In this document: piece by piece, positions 20,381-28,082 of the stretch | How positions within the stretch are numbered: the stretch's first letter is position 1 | Layout of the letters: each line of letters opens with the position of its first letter | Origin: JBGPIT01 sp041485125 | GTDB taxonomy: Bacteria > Desulfobacterota > Binatia > UTPRO1 | DNA: 35,847 bases | Assembly (NCBI GenBank): GCA_041485125.1 | Contig: JBGPIT010000008.1 | Span: 1 to 35,847 of the forward strand | Reading direction: 5' to 3' | The notes under the pieces: generated by a model | Told to the model about the DNA's origin: nothing | The model's input: the letters and a program-made list of their open reading frames with translations, nothing else | Databases searched by the model: none | Position numbers and translations under genes: made by a program

Positions 20381-21571
20381 TCAGGGCCGCGCGTCGGAGC
20401 GCGCGTTGCCGGCCGGCTCGACGCGACGGAACGACAGCCGCACCTTGTCGGGCCGCACTTCCGTGACTTTGAGCTCGCGCGGATAGCGGAGGTTCTCGTC
20501 GGTGACGTCGAAGGTCTCGCGTCCGAGATCGGCGTGTGAGCCGTCGAGCGTCGCCTCGAGCTTGCGCGGATCGAAGAGGTAGAAGGCGCGGCGCGGTCCG
20601 GTGAAGGTCACCTCGACGGAGGCCGGCTCGGCCTTGTCGAGGACGATCTGCGCCGGCAGGTGGTCGACGGTGACGGGCACCTGGTAGCGCACCTCCTCGG
20701 GCCGCGAGCCGGGAACGAAGAGGTACCAGAGCCCGACGGTGAGGATCAGCGCGACCGCGATCTCGCCCCAGTGCTGGGCGACCCGCTTCGCCCAGACGCG
20801 GTCCTTCGAGTGCTCATCGCGGGGACCGTGCATGAAGCCGTGCAGGACCGCGGCGAGCTCGTTCGGGTCGTTGACCTCGCGAAGCCGGCCGTCGTGCGCG
20901 ACCGAGATGCGGCCGCGCTCCTCCGAGACGACGAGGCAGAGCGCGTCGGTCGCCTCCGCGAGTCCGAGCGCGGCGCTGTGACGCGTGCCGACGCCGGCGA
21001 GCTGCTGGAAGTCTTGCGACAGCGGCAGGTGGGTCGCGAAGCGCGTCACGCGTCCGTCCTCCACGATCACGGCGCCGTCGTGGCCGGGCGAGTGCGGATC
21101 GAAGATGCTCTTCAAGAGCGGCACGCTCAATTGCCCGTTCAGCTCGATGCCGCCGCGGATGTGGCGCTGGATCGGCTGGCGTCCGGGGAGCACGATCAGC
21201 GCGCCGATGTGGTCGCGCGCGAAGTCGACGACCGAGCTCAGCAGCATGTCGATCGGCTCCGAGCGCGAGTGGCGCGTGCGGCCGCGCCGCAGGCTCGCGA
21301 CGCCGAGGCGCTCGAAGAACTGCCGCAGCTCCTCCTGGAAGATCACCACGATCACGACCAGGAAGACGGCGAAGAAGCCCTGGAAGATCCACGCCGTCAG
21401 GCGGAGATCGAAGTAGCGGGCGAGGAGGGCGAGCGCGCCGACGATCGAGATGCCGAGCGCGACGAAGGCCGCCTGGGTGCGACGCAGCCAGACCAGCAGC
21501 GTCGCGAGCAGGGCGGTGACGACGAGGATGTCGACGACGTCGTTCATGGTGATCGCGAGCTGGTCGGTCAT
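20381..21571 (-). CDS. cdaA: Diadenylate cyclase (CdaA type) fused to a YbbR/CdaR-like domain
   Basis: 396 residues. Makes cyclic di-AMP from two ATP at the membrane. The N-terminus has three hydrophobic helices (about 11-29, 34-51 and 58-78), then the DAC domain (about 100-245) with GHDGAVIV (Asp165-Gly-Ala) and GTRHSAALG (Arg197-His-Ser199). In known cyclases the second motif is normally RHR, so Ser199 is unusual. A fourth helix (about 269-286, IAVALILTVGLWYLFVPG) leads to a YbbR-type beta domain (about 295-385: VPVTVDHLPAQIVL, EPASVEVTFTGPRRAFYLF, VTEVRPDKVRLSFRR). In Firmicutes these are two genes, cdaA and cdaR; here they are one chain. The start ATG overlaps the malQ stop as ATGA, so translation is probably coupled. 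An open frame extends upstream through malQ but is only a shadow. Confidence 0.9.
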   Translation of the reverse strand: MTDQLAITMNDVVDILVVTALLATLLVWLRRTQAAFVALGISIVGALALLARYFDLRLTAWIFQGFFAVFLVVIVVIFQEELRQFFERLGVASLRRGRTRHSRSEPIDMLLSSVVDFARDHIGALIVLPGRQPIQRHIRGGIELNGQLSVPLLKSIFDPHSPGHDGAVIVEDGRVTRFATHLPLSQDFQQLAGVGTRHSAALGLAEATDALCLVVSEERGRISVAHDGRLREVNDPNELAAVLHGFMHGPRDEHSKDRVWAKRVAQHWGEIAVALILTVGLWYLFVPGSRPEEVRYQVPVTVDHLPAQIVLDKAEPASVEVTFTGPRRAFYLFDPRKLEATLDGSHADLGRETFDVTDENLRYPRELKVTEVRPDKVRLSFRRVEPAGNARSDARP

Positions 21572-23745
21572 GCGCGTCGTCTCGTCGGCCGTCGTACGCG
21601 CAGGCGCGCCCGGATACCAGCCAGCATGCGGGCGACGGCGGGATCGGCACGCAGCTCCGCGAGCGTGCGCCCGAGGCGGCGGCTCCAGCTCCGGTAGCCC
21701 TCGGCGCCGACGCCCGGCAGGTTCACCGGATCGTGCTCGCGCGCCAAGTCGTCGAGCGAGATGCCGACGAGCGCGGCCGGCGTCTTGGCGAGGAACGCGT
21801 GCACCGCGGCGATGAGCTCGGTGTCGTCGGCGGGCTCGCGTCCCTGGGGCAGGCAGCCCTCCGCCCACAGGCGTCTCGACAGCGCAGCCCGCTCTTGCCG
21901 GCGCGCCGCGCGCGCCGCGGCGAGGGCCTCGTCGGTCTCGAGGATGCCGGCGGTGCGACGGAGCGTGAGGTCGCGGTCCTCCCAGAATCCCGCCAGCGGC
22001 GCCATGTCGTGGGTGTTCGCGGAGACCAGCGCGCGCTCGGGATAGGCGTCGCTCGCGACGAAGGCACCGCGTTTGGTGCGCGCGAAGTAGAGGACGCGCG
22101 TGGAGAGAACGCCCCGGCGCGCCAGACGCGCCGGCAGGCCGCGCGGCACGGTGCCGAGGTCCTCGCCGACGACGAGCGCGCCGGCGCGCGTCGACTCCAG
22201 CGCCAGGATGCCGAGCAGGTCCTCGGACGGAAAGGCGACGTAGGCGCCGCCGGCGCCGCTCGCGCCGGCGGGGATCCAGAACTGGCGGAAGAGGCCCATC
22301 ACGTGGTCGATACGGAGGGCGCCCGCGTGTTGCAGCGCGTTCCGCACCAGGCGGGTCCAATAGCGGTAGCGGTCGGCGGCGAGACGGTGCGGATCGATCG
22401 GCGGTAGGCCCCAGTTCTGGCCGGCGGCGCAGTACTCGTCGGGCGGCGCGCCGACACTGGCGTCGTCGAGGAAGAGATCGCGAAACGCCCAGGTGTCGCT
22501 CCCCGACGGCGCCGAGCCGATCGCGAGGTCTTGGTAGACGCCGATCGGCACCCCGCGGGCCGCCGCATCGGCGGCGATCGTCGCGAGCTGCCGGTCGAGC
22601 TCGAACTGGAGCCAGCGATGGAAGTCGACGGCGTCGGCACGCGCGCGGCGGAGCTCGGCGACGGCGGGGCCGCGCGGGTCGCGGAGCTCCGCCGGCCAGG
22701 TGTGCCAGTCGCGCCGCGCCGGCTCGGTGCCGAAGACGTCGAGCAGCGCCATGAAGGTCGCGAAGTCGTCGAGGCTCGCGCCCTCGCGGGCGCGGTAGTC
22801 GCGGTACGCACGGCCGCGGGCGGTGTCGCGGTCGCGGTGGCGGGCGACGAACGCCTGGTGCAACGACTCGAGGAAAGGCTGCTTCAGTGCCATCACGCGC
22901 GCGTACTCCACGTAGGGCGCGGCGCGGAGCGCGCCGAGCTCGCGCCGCACGCCGGCCGAGGCGAGACGGGTGCGTGCCTCGGTGCTCTCGCGCAGCTCCG
23001 GAATCGCCTCGACGTCCAAGTAGAGCGGGTTGCGGTAGAGACGGCTGATCGGACGGTACGGGCTGATGTCGTCGTCGCGGTTCGTGATCGCGTGCAAGGG
23101 ATTCACGCCGACGAACGCGGCGCCGAGATCGCCGCACCACGCGACCAGGTCGCCGAGGTCGCCGAAGTCGCCGGCGCCCCAGTTCCGCGCGCTCCGGGTC
23201 GTGTAGAGGTTGACGAGGAGGCCGCCGACCCTGCGCCGATCGCGACGATCGGCGGGGATCGGGCAGCGTGCCGGCGTGACGATGACGGTCTGATCCGCCT
23301 CGCGCCGGGCCGCGCCGCCGCCGGCGCCGAGACGGATCTCGTGGTAGCCGAGCGGCAATCGGACCGGCAGGCGGAGCCGGAGCGACCCATCCGCGCCCGC
23401 TCGACTCCGCCCGCTCGCCGCGTGCCGCTCGCCCGCCTCGGTCGTCACCGCGAGCTGCCATTCGACCGGTTCGCCACGCCGCGTGAGCGAGCGCGCCGCG
23501 ACGTCGAGCGTCACGGGCGCCCGTTGCGTGACGGTGACGGGCGGCAGCAGGCGGTCGCGTCGGGCAAGGGCGAGCTCCGCGAGGGCGCGCTTCGCGCCCG
23601 CCTCCGACGCGGCGTCGAGACCCATCGCGGCGAGGAGCGCGACCCGCACCTCGTCCGACGCCTCACGGACGATCCCGCTCTGGTCGACGTATGAGGGCAG
23701 GATGCCGACCGCGTCCGCGAGCGCGCGCAGGCTCCGCCGGGCCAT
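21568..23745 (-). CDS. malQ: 4-alpha-glucanotransferase (amylomaltase, GH77)
   Basis: 725 residues. Transfers alpha-1,4-glucan segments between maltodextrins, releasing glucose and lengthening chains. The roughly 170-residue N-terminal extension (ADAVGILPSYVDQSGIVREAS...) matches the long MalQ type of proteobacteria; the GH77 barrel starts near LLVNLYTTRSARNWGAGDFGDL. Other landmarks are FVGVNPLHAI and SPYRPISRLYRNPLYLD. Catalytic residues are Asp480 (LRIDHVMGLFRQFWIP), Glu528 (VVGEDLGTVP) and Asp580 (ANTHDMAPL). Start ATG at 23745 lies 6 bp after the glgB stop, and its stop overlaps cdaA. In this operon it probably converts short stubs released by GlgX and TreY/TreZ into longer chains. Confidence 0.95.
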   Translation of the reverse strand: MARRSLRALADAVGILPSYVDQSGIVREASDEVRVALLAAMGLDAASEAGAKRALAELALARRDRLLPPVTVTQRAPVTLDVAARSLTRRGEPVEWQLAVTTEAGERHAASGRSRAGADGSLRLRLPVRLPLGYHEIRLGAGGGAARREADQTVIVTPARCPIPADRRDRRRVGGLLVNLYTTRSARNWGAGDFGDLGDLVAWCGDLGAAFVGVNPLHAITNRDDDISPYRPISRLYRNPLYLDVEAIPELRESTEARTRLASAGVRRELGALRAAPYVEYARVMALKQPFLESLHQAFVARHRDRDTARGRAYRDYRAREGASLDDFATFMALLDVFGTEPARRDWHTWPAELRDPRGPAVAELRRARADAVDFHRWLQFELDRQLATIAADAAARGVPIGVYQDLAIGSAPSGSDTWAFRDLFLDDASVGAPPDEYCAAGQNWGLPPIDPHRLAADRYRYWTRLVRNALQHAGALRIDHVMGLFRQFWIPAGASGAGGAYVAFPSEDLLGILALESTRAGALVVGEDLGTVPRGLPARLARRGVLSTRVLYFARTKRGAFVASDAYPERALVSANTHDMAPLAGFWEDRDLTLRRTAGILETDEALAAARAARRQERAALSRRLWAEGCLPQGREPADDTELIAAVHAFLAKTPAALVGISLDDLAREHDPVNLPGVGAEGYRSWSRRLGRTLAELRADPAVARMLAGIRARLRVRRPTRRRA

Positions 23746-23751
23746 CCGTCC

Positions 23752-25968
23752 TCAGGCCGGCGCGAGGACGAGCGCCGCGAGAGGCGGGAGCCGGACGCGG
23801 ATCGACTGCGGATGGCCGTGCCACGGCACCGGCTCGGTGTCGACGCGCGGCGCGACCGGGTAGCCGCTGCCGCCGTAGCGCCGGTCGTCGGTCGAGAGCC
23901 GCACCACGTAGCTGCCGGCGTGCGGTACACCGATGCGGTAGTCGTCGCGCGGGACCGGCGTGCAGTTGAGCGCGACGACCAGGTGCTCGCCGGCGTGACG
24001 GCGCTGGTAGGTGAAGACGGCGTTGTCGCGGTCGCCGCCGTCGATCCACGCGAACGAGTCCGGATCGGGATCACCGCGCCAGAGACACGGCGACGCGCGG
24101 TAGAGCCGGCCCAAGTCGGCGAGGCACTCGCCGATGCCGCGGCGCTGCGGATCCTGGTCGAGATGCCAGTCGAGGCTGCGGTCGTGGCTCCACTCGTGGG
24201 GCGGCGCGAGCTCCGTCCCCATGAAGAGAAGCTGCTTCCCCGGACGCGTGTACTGGTAGGCGAGGAGCAGGCGCAGGTTGGCGAGCCTCTGCCAGAGATC
24301 GCCCGGCATCTTCTCGACCAGCGAGCGCTTCCCGTGCACCACCTCGTCGTGGGAGAGCGGATTGATGAAGCGCTCGTGCCACTCGTAGATCATCGCGAAC
24401 GTGAGCCGATCGTGGTGGTACTTCCGGTGCACCGGGTCCTCGCTGAAGTACGCGAGCGTGTCGTGCATCCAGCCCATGTTCCACTTGAAGGTGAAGCCGA
24501 GGCCGCCCTCCGCGACCGACTTGGTGACACCCGGCCACGCCGTCGACTCCTCGGCGACCGTGAAGCAGCCGGGCTGCTCGGTCCGCACCGCCTCGTTGAC
24601 GGCGTGCAGGAACTCGACGGCTTCCAAGTTCTCGCGCCCGCCGTAGCGGTTCGGCACCCACTCGCCGGCCTTGCGGCTGTAGTCGAGGTAGAGCATCGAC
24701 GCGACCGCGTCGACGCGCAGGCCGTCGACGTGGAAGGCGTCGAGCCAGTAGAGGCCGTTCGCGATCAGGAAGTTCTTCACCTCGTTGCGGCCGTAGTTGA
24801 AGATGAGCGTGCCCCAGTCGGGGTGCTCGCCGCGTCGGGTGTCCTCGTGCTCGTAGAGCGCGGTGCCGTCGAAGCGCCGGAGCGCGTAGTCGTCCTTCGG
24901 AAAGTGCGCCGGCACCCAGTCGAGGATGACGCCGATGCCCGCCTGGTGGAGCGTATCGACGAAGAAGCGGAAGTCGTCCGGTGTGCCGAAGCGCGAGGTC
25001 GGCGCGTAGTAGCCGGTGACTTGATAGCCCCACGAGCCTTCGAAGGGGTGCTCGGCGATCGGCATCAGCTCGACGTGGGTGAAGCTGAAGCGCCGGCAGT
25101 GCTCGACGAGGCGCGGCGCGATCTCGCGGTAGCCGAGCGAGCGGTTCCCTTGCTCCGGCACGCGCGCCCACGAGCCGAGGTGGATCTCGTAGATCGCCAT
25201 CGGCTCGCGGCGCGGATCACGCTCGCGCCGCGCCTGCATCCAGCCGCCGTCGCCCCAGGCGTAGGAGTCGGAGGGGACCACGCGCGAGGCGGTGCCGGGC
25301 GCGGTCTCCATCGATTGTGCGTAGGGATCGGTCTTCACGCGCAGCGCGCGCTCGCGGGTCAGGATCTCGTACTTGTAGAGGACGCCCGGCTCGACGCCGG
25401 GAATGAAGAGCTCGAAGACGCCGGAGCTCCCCAGCTGTCGCATCGGGAAGAGGCGGCCGTCCCAGCGCGAGAAGTCGCCGACGACGCTCACGCGCCGCGC
25501 GTTCGGTGCCCACACCGCGAAAGAGACGCCGTCGGTCTCGTCGACGCGCCGGGGATGCGCGCCGAGCACCTCCCACAGGCGTCGATGCGTGCCCTCGCCG
25601 AAGAGATAGAGATCGGTCTCGCCGACGGTGGGCGGAAAGCGGTACGGGTCGTCGTGCTCCCAGGTGTTGCCGTCGGCGAAGCGGAAGCGCAGCCGGTAGC
25701 GAAACGGAAAGCTCTTGCCGGCGAGGAAGGCCGCGAAGAGGCCGCCGCCGAGCTTCTCGAGCGGCGCCGCCGCGCCGCCGTCCGGCACGACTTCGACCGC
25801 CGCGGCCGCCGGATGAAACGCCCGCACCACCAGTCCCGCCACGCCGTTCTCGCTCGCGGGATGGACGCCGAGGATGCGATGCGGCTCGGTGTGCTCGCCG
25901 TTCGTGAGCCGCGCGTGGTCGGTCGGCTCGACCGCGAGGACGCTGCGCGGCGAGGGCGCGGCCTTCAT
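23752..25968 (-). CDS. glgB: 1,4-alpha-glucan branching enzyme
   Basis: 738 residues, full length for the GH13_9 family. Cuts alpha-1,4 chains and re-attaches them through alpha-1,6 links. Order: N1 region (HTEPHRILGVHPASENG), CBM48 (GVSFAVWAPNARRVSVVGDFSRWDG), barrel with ELMPIAEHPFEGSWGYQVTGYYAPTSRFG, and a C-terminal all-beta domain. Catalytic Asp420 (GLRVDAVASMLYLDYSR), Glu473 (VAEESTAWPGVT) and Asp541 (LSHDEVVHGKRSL) are all present. The ATG at 25968 overlaps the glgX stop as ATGA. In GlgE-type pathways the branching enzyme works on the linear product of GlgE, consistent with its place in this operon. Confidence 0.96.
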   Translation of the reverse strand: MKAAPSPRSVLAVEPTDHARLTNGEHTEPHRILGVHPASENGVAGLVVRAFHPAAAAVEVVPDGGAAAPLEKLGGGLFAAFLAGKSFPFRYRLRFRFADGNTWEHDDPYRFPPTVGETDLYLFGEGTHRRLWEVLGAHPRRVDETDGVSFAVWAPNARRVSVVGDFSRWDGRLFPMRQLGSSGVFELFIPGVEPGVLYKYEILTRERALRVKTDPYAQSMETAPGTASRVVPSDSYAWGDGGWMQARRERDPRREPMAIYEIHLGSWARVPEQGNRSLGYREIAPRLVEHCRRFSFTHVELMPIAEHPFEGSWGYQVTGYYAPTSRFGTPDDFRFFVDTLHQAGIGVILDWVPAHFPKDDYALRRFDGTALYEHEDTRRGEHPDWGTLIFNYGRNEVKNFLIANGLYWLDAFHVDGLRVDAVASMLYLDYSRKAGEWVPNRYGGRENLEAVEFLHAVNEAVRTEQPGCFTVAEESTAWPGVTKSVAEGGLGFTFKWNMGWMHDTLAYFSEDPVHRKYHHDRLTFAMIYEWHERFINPLSHDEVVHGKRSLVEKMPGDLWQRLANLRLLLAYQYTRPGKQLLFMGTELAPPHEWSHDRSLDWHLDQDPQRRGIGECLADLGRLYRASPCLWRGDPDPDSFAWIDGGDRDNAVFTYQRRHAGEHLVVALNCTPVPRDDYRIGVPHAGSYVVRLSTDDRRYGGSGYPVAPRVDTEPVPWHGHPQSIRVRLPPLAALVLAPA

Positions 25969-28082
25969 CGTGCCCCCTCGTAGCGCAGCAGGATGAGCGA
26001 GTGGGCGGCGAGGTTCACGGCCGCCGCCTTCACGATGCGCAACCCCGGTCGCGCCGTGTTGACGAGCTCGCGCCAGTTCCCGGGACTTTCGAGGCTCGGG
26101 AGCGTGAAGGCGCGCGACTTCGGGCCGCCGTTCACGAGCAGGAGCAGCGTCTGCCCGACGATCGGCCGCCCGCGATCGTCCTTGTCATCGGTGGCGCGTC
26201 CGTCGAGGAACATGCCGAGGACGTGCGCGTTCGGGTCGTGCCAGTCGCCCTCCGTCATCTCTTGGCCGTCGGGGCGCAGCCAGGTGACGTCCTTGCCGCC
26301 GCTCGCCGACACCGACCGGCCGTGGAAGAAGCTCCGCCGTCGCAGCACCGGATTCGCGATGCGGATCGCGAACACCTCGCGGGTGAACTCGAGCAGGCTC
26401 CGCGCGCGCTCGTCGAGGCTCCAGTTGATCCAGCTGAGCTCGTTGTCCTGCGCGTAGGTGTTGTTGTTGCCGCCCGACGACTTGCCGATCTCGTCGCCCG
26501 CGGCGAGCATCGGCACGCCCTGCGAGAACGCCAGCATGGCGACGAAGTTGCGCTTGATCTGCTCGCGCAGCGCGACGATCTGTCCCGATTCGGTCGGACC
26601 TTCGGCACCCCAGTTGTTGCTGAGGTTGTCGTCGGCGCCGTCGCGGTTGTCCTCGCCGTTGGCGTCGTTGTGCTTGCGCTCGTAGCTGACGAGATCCTGC
26701 AAGGTGAAGCCGTCGTGACAGGTGGCGAAGTTGATGCTCGCGTACACGCTCCGCTCGGTCGCGCCGTAGAGATCGCTCGAGCCGGAGAGCCGATAGGCGA
26801 GCTCGGCGACCTGGGCCGGATCACCGCGCCAGAAACGGCGCACGCTGTCGCGGTACTTGCCGTTCCACTCCGCCCAGCCGTGCGGGAAGTTGCCGACCTG
26901 ATAGCCGCCGGGCCCGATGTCCCAGGGCTCGGCGATGAGCTTCACCTGCGACAGCACCGGATCCTGCTGGACGATGTCGAAGAAGGTGCCGAGGCGATTC
27001 ACCTCGTAGAGCTCGCGCGCCAGCGTCGGCGCGAGATCGAAGCGGAAGCCGTCGACGTGCATCTCCTGCACCCAGTAGCGCAGGCTGTCCATGATGAGCT
27101 GCATCGTCCGCGGGTGCAGCATGTTCAGGCTGTTCCCGCAGCCGGTGAAGTCGACGTAGTAGCGCTTGTTCTCGGGCGCGAGCCGGTAGTACGCCGCATT
27201 GTCGATGCCGCGCAGCGAGAGCGTCGGCCCGAGCTGGTTGCCCTCGCCGGTGTGGTTGTAGACGACGTCGAGGATCACCTCGATGCCGGCGTGGTGGAGC
27301 CGCTTCACCATGGTCTTGAACTCGACGACCTGCTCGCCGTTGGGCGCGGTCGCGTAGCGCACGTCGGGCGCGAAGAAGCCGAGCGTGTTGTAGCCCCAGT
27401 AGTTGGTGAGGCCGCGCTCGACGAGGTGCCGGTCGGCGACGAAGTGGTGCACCGGCATCAGCTCGACCGCGGTGACGCGGAGGCCGAGCAGGTGATCGAC
27501 GATCGGGTCCATCGCGAGGCCGAGATAGGTGCCGCGGAGGCTCTCGGGCACGTCGGGATGGAGCTGCGTCAGGCCCTTCACGTGGCCCTCGTAGATGACG
27601 GTGCGGTTCCAGGGCACGCGCGGCGGCCGGTCGTTGCCCCAGGTGAACGCGGTCTCGACGACGATGCACTTCGGCAGATTGCCGGCGCTGTCCTCGGGGT
27701 TGATCTGCAGATCGGCGTCGGGATCGCCGCTCGGCGGGTAGCCGAAGAGCGCGTTGCTCCAGTTGATGCGGCCGGCGATCGCCTTGGCGTACGGGTCGAT
27801 CACCAGCTTGGCGGGATTGAAACGGTGGCCCTCGGCCGGAGCGTACGGTCCGTGCACGCGGTACCCGTAGAGCTGACCGGGGCGCACGTCCGGCAAATAG
27901 GCGTGCCAGACGAACTCGTGCCGCTCGGGCATCGCGATCCGCGCCGACTCCTGGGTGTCCTCGTTGCGGTCGAACAGGCAGAGCTCGACCTTCGTGGCAT
28001 TCTCGGAGAAGACCGCGAAGTTCACGCCTTCCCCGTCCCAGGTCGAGCCGAGTGGATACGGGTTGCCGGGCCACACGCGCAT
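25965..28082 (-). CDS. glgX: Glycogen debranching enzyme (isoamylase type)
   Basis: 705 residues. Hydrolyses alpha-1,6 branches of glycogen, freeing linear maltodextrins that TreY can use. CBM48 at the N-terminus (GVNFAVFSENATKVELCLFD), then YGYRVHGPYAPAEGHRFNPAKLVIDPYAKAI, typical of GlgX/TreX. Catalytic Asp349 (GFRFDLAPTLARELYEV), Glu385 (LIAEPWDIGPGGYQVG) and Asp457 (TCHDGFTLQDLVSYERKHN) agree well with family spacing. The ATG at 28082 is used; a TTG one codon earlier also opens the frame but would lie inside treZ. The treZ stop and this start share one base (TGATG), indicating coupling. Confidence 0.95.
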   Translation of the reverse strand: MRVWPGNPYPLGSTWDGEGVNFAVFSENATKVELCLFDRNEDTQESARIAMPERHEFVWHAYLPDVRPGQLYGYRVHGPYAPAEGHRFNPAKLVIDPYAKAIAGRINWSNALFGYPPSGDPDADLQINPEDSAGNLPKCIVVETAFTWGNDRPPRVPWNRTVIYEGHVKGLTQLHPDVPESLRGTYLGLAMDPIVDHLLGLRVTAVELMPVHHFVADRHLVERGLTNYWGYNTLGFFAPDVRYATAPNGEQVVEFKTMVKRLHHAGIEVILDVVYNHTGEGNQLGPTLSLRGIDNAAYYRLAPENKRYYVDFTGCGNSLNMLHPRTMQLIMDSLRYWVQEMHVDGFRFDLAPTLARELYEVNRLGTFFDIVQQDPVLSQVKLIAEPWDIGPGGYQVGNFPHGWAEWNGKYRDSVRRFWRGDPAQVAELAYRLSGSSDLYGATERSVYASINFATCHDGFTLQDLVSYERKHNDANGEDNRDGADDNLSNNWGAEGPTESGQIVALREQIKRNFVAMLAFSQGVPMLAAGDEIGKSSGGNNNTYAQDNELSWINWSLDERARSLLEFTREVFAIRIANPVLRRRSFFHGRSVSASGGKDVTWLRPDGQEMTEGDWHDPNAHVLGMFLDGRATDDKDDRGRPIVGQTLLLLVNGGPKSRAFTLPSLESPGNWRELVNTARPGLRIVKAAAVNLAAHSLILLRYEGAR

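Noticed and set aside
20368..20381. Terminator between treY and cdaA
   Set aside because: Only a 10-bp GCGCCGGCGC palindrome is present, overlapping the stop region with no T-tract; too little to call.
21572..23461. Upstream extension of the cdaA frame through malQ
   Set aside because: The extension is an out-of-frame reading of malQ. The ATG at 21571 overlapping the malQ stop begins the recognisable CdaA membrane helices.
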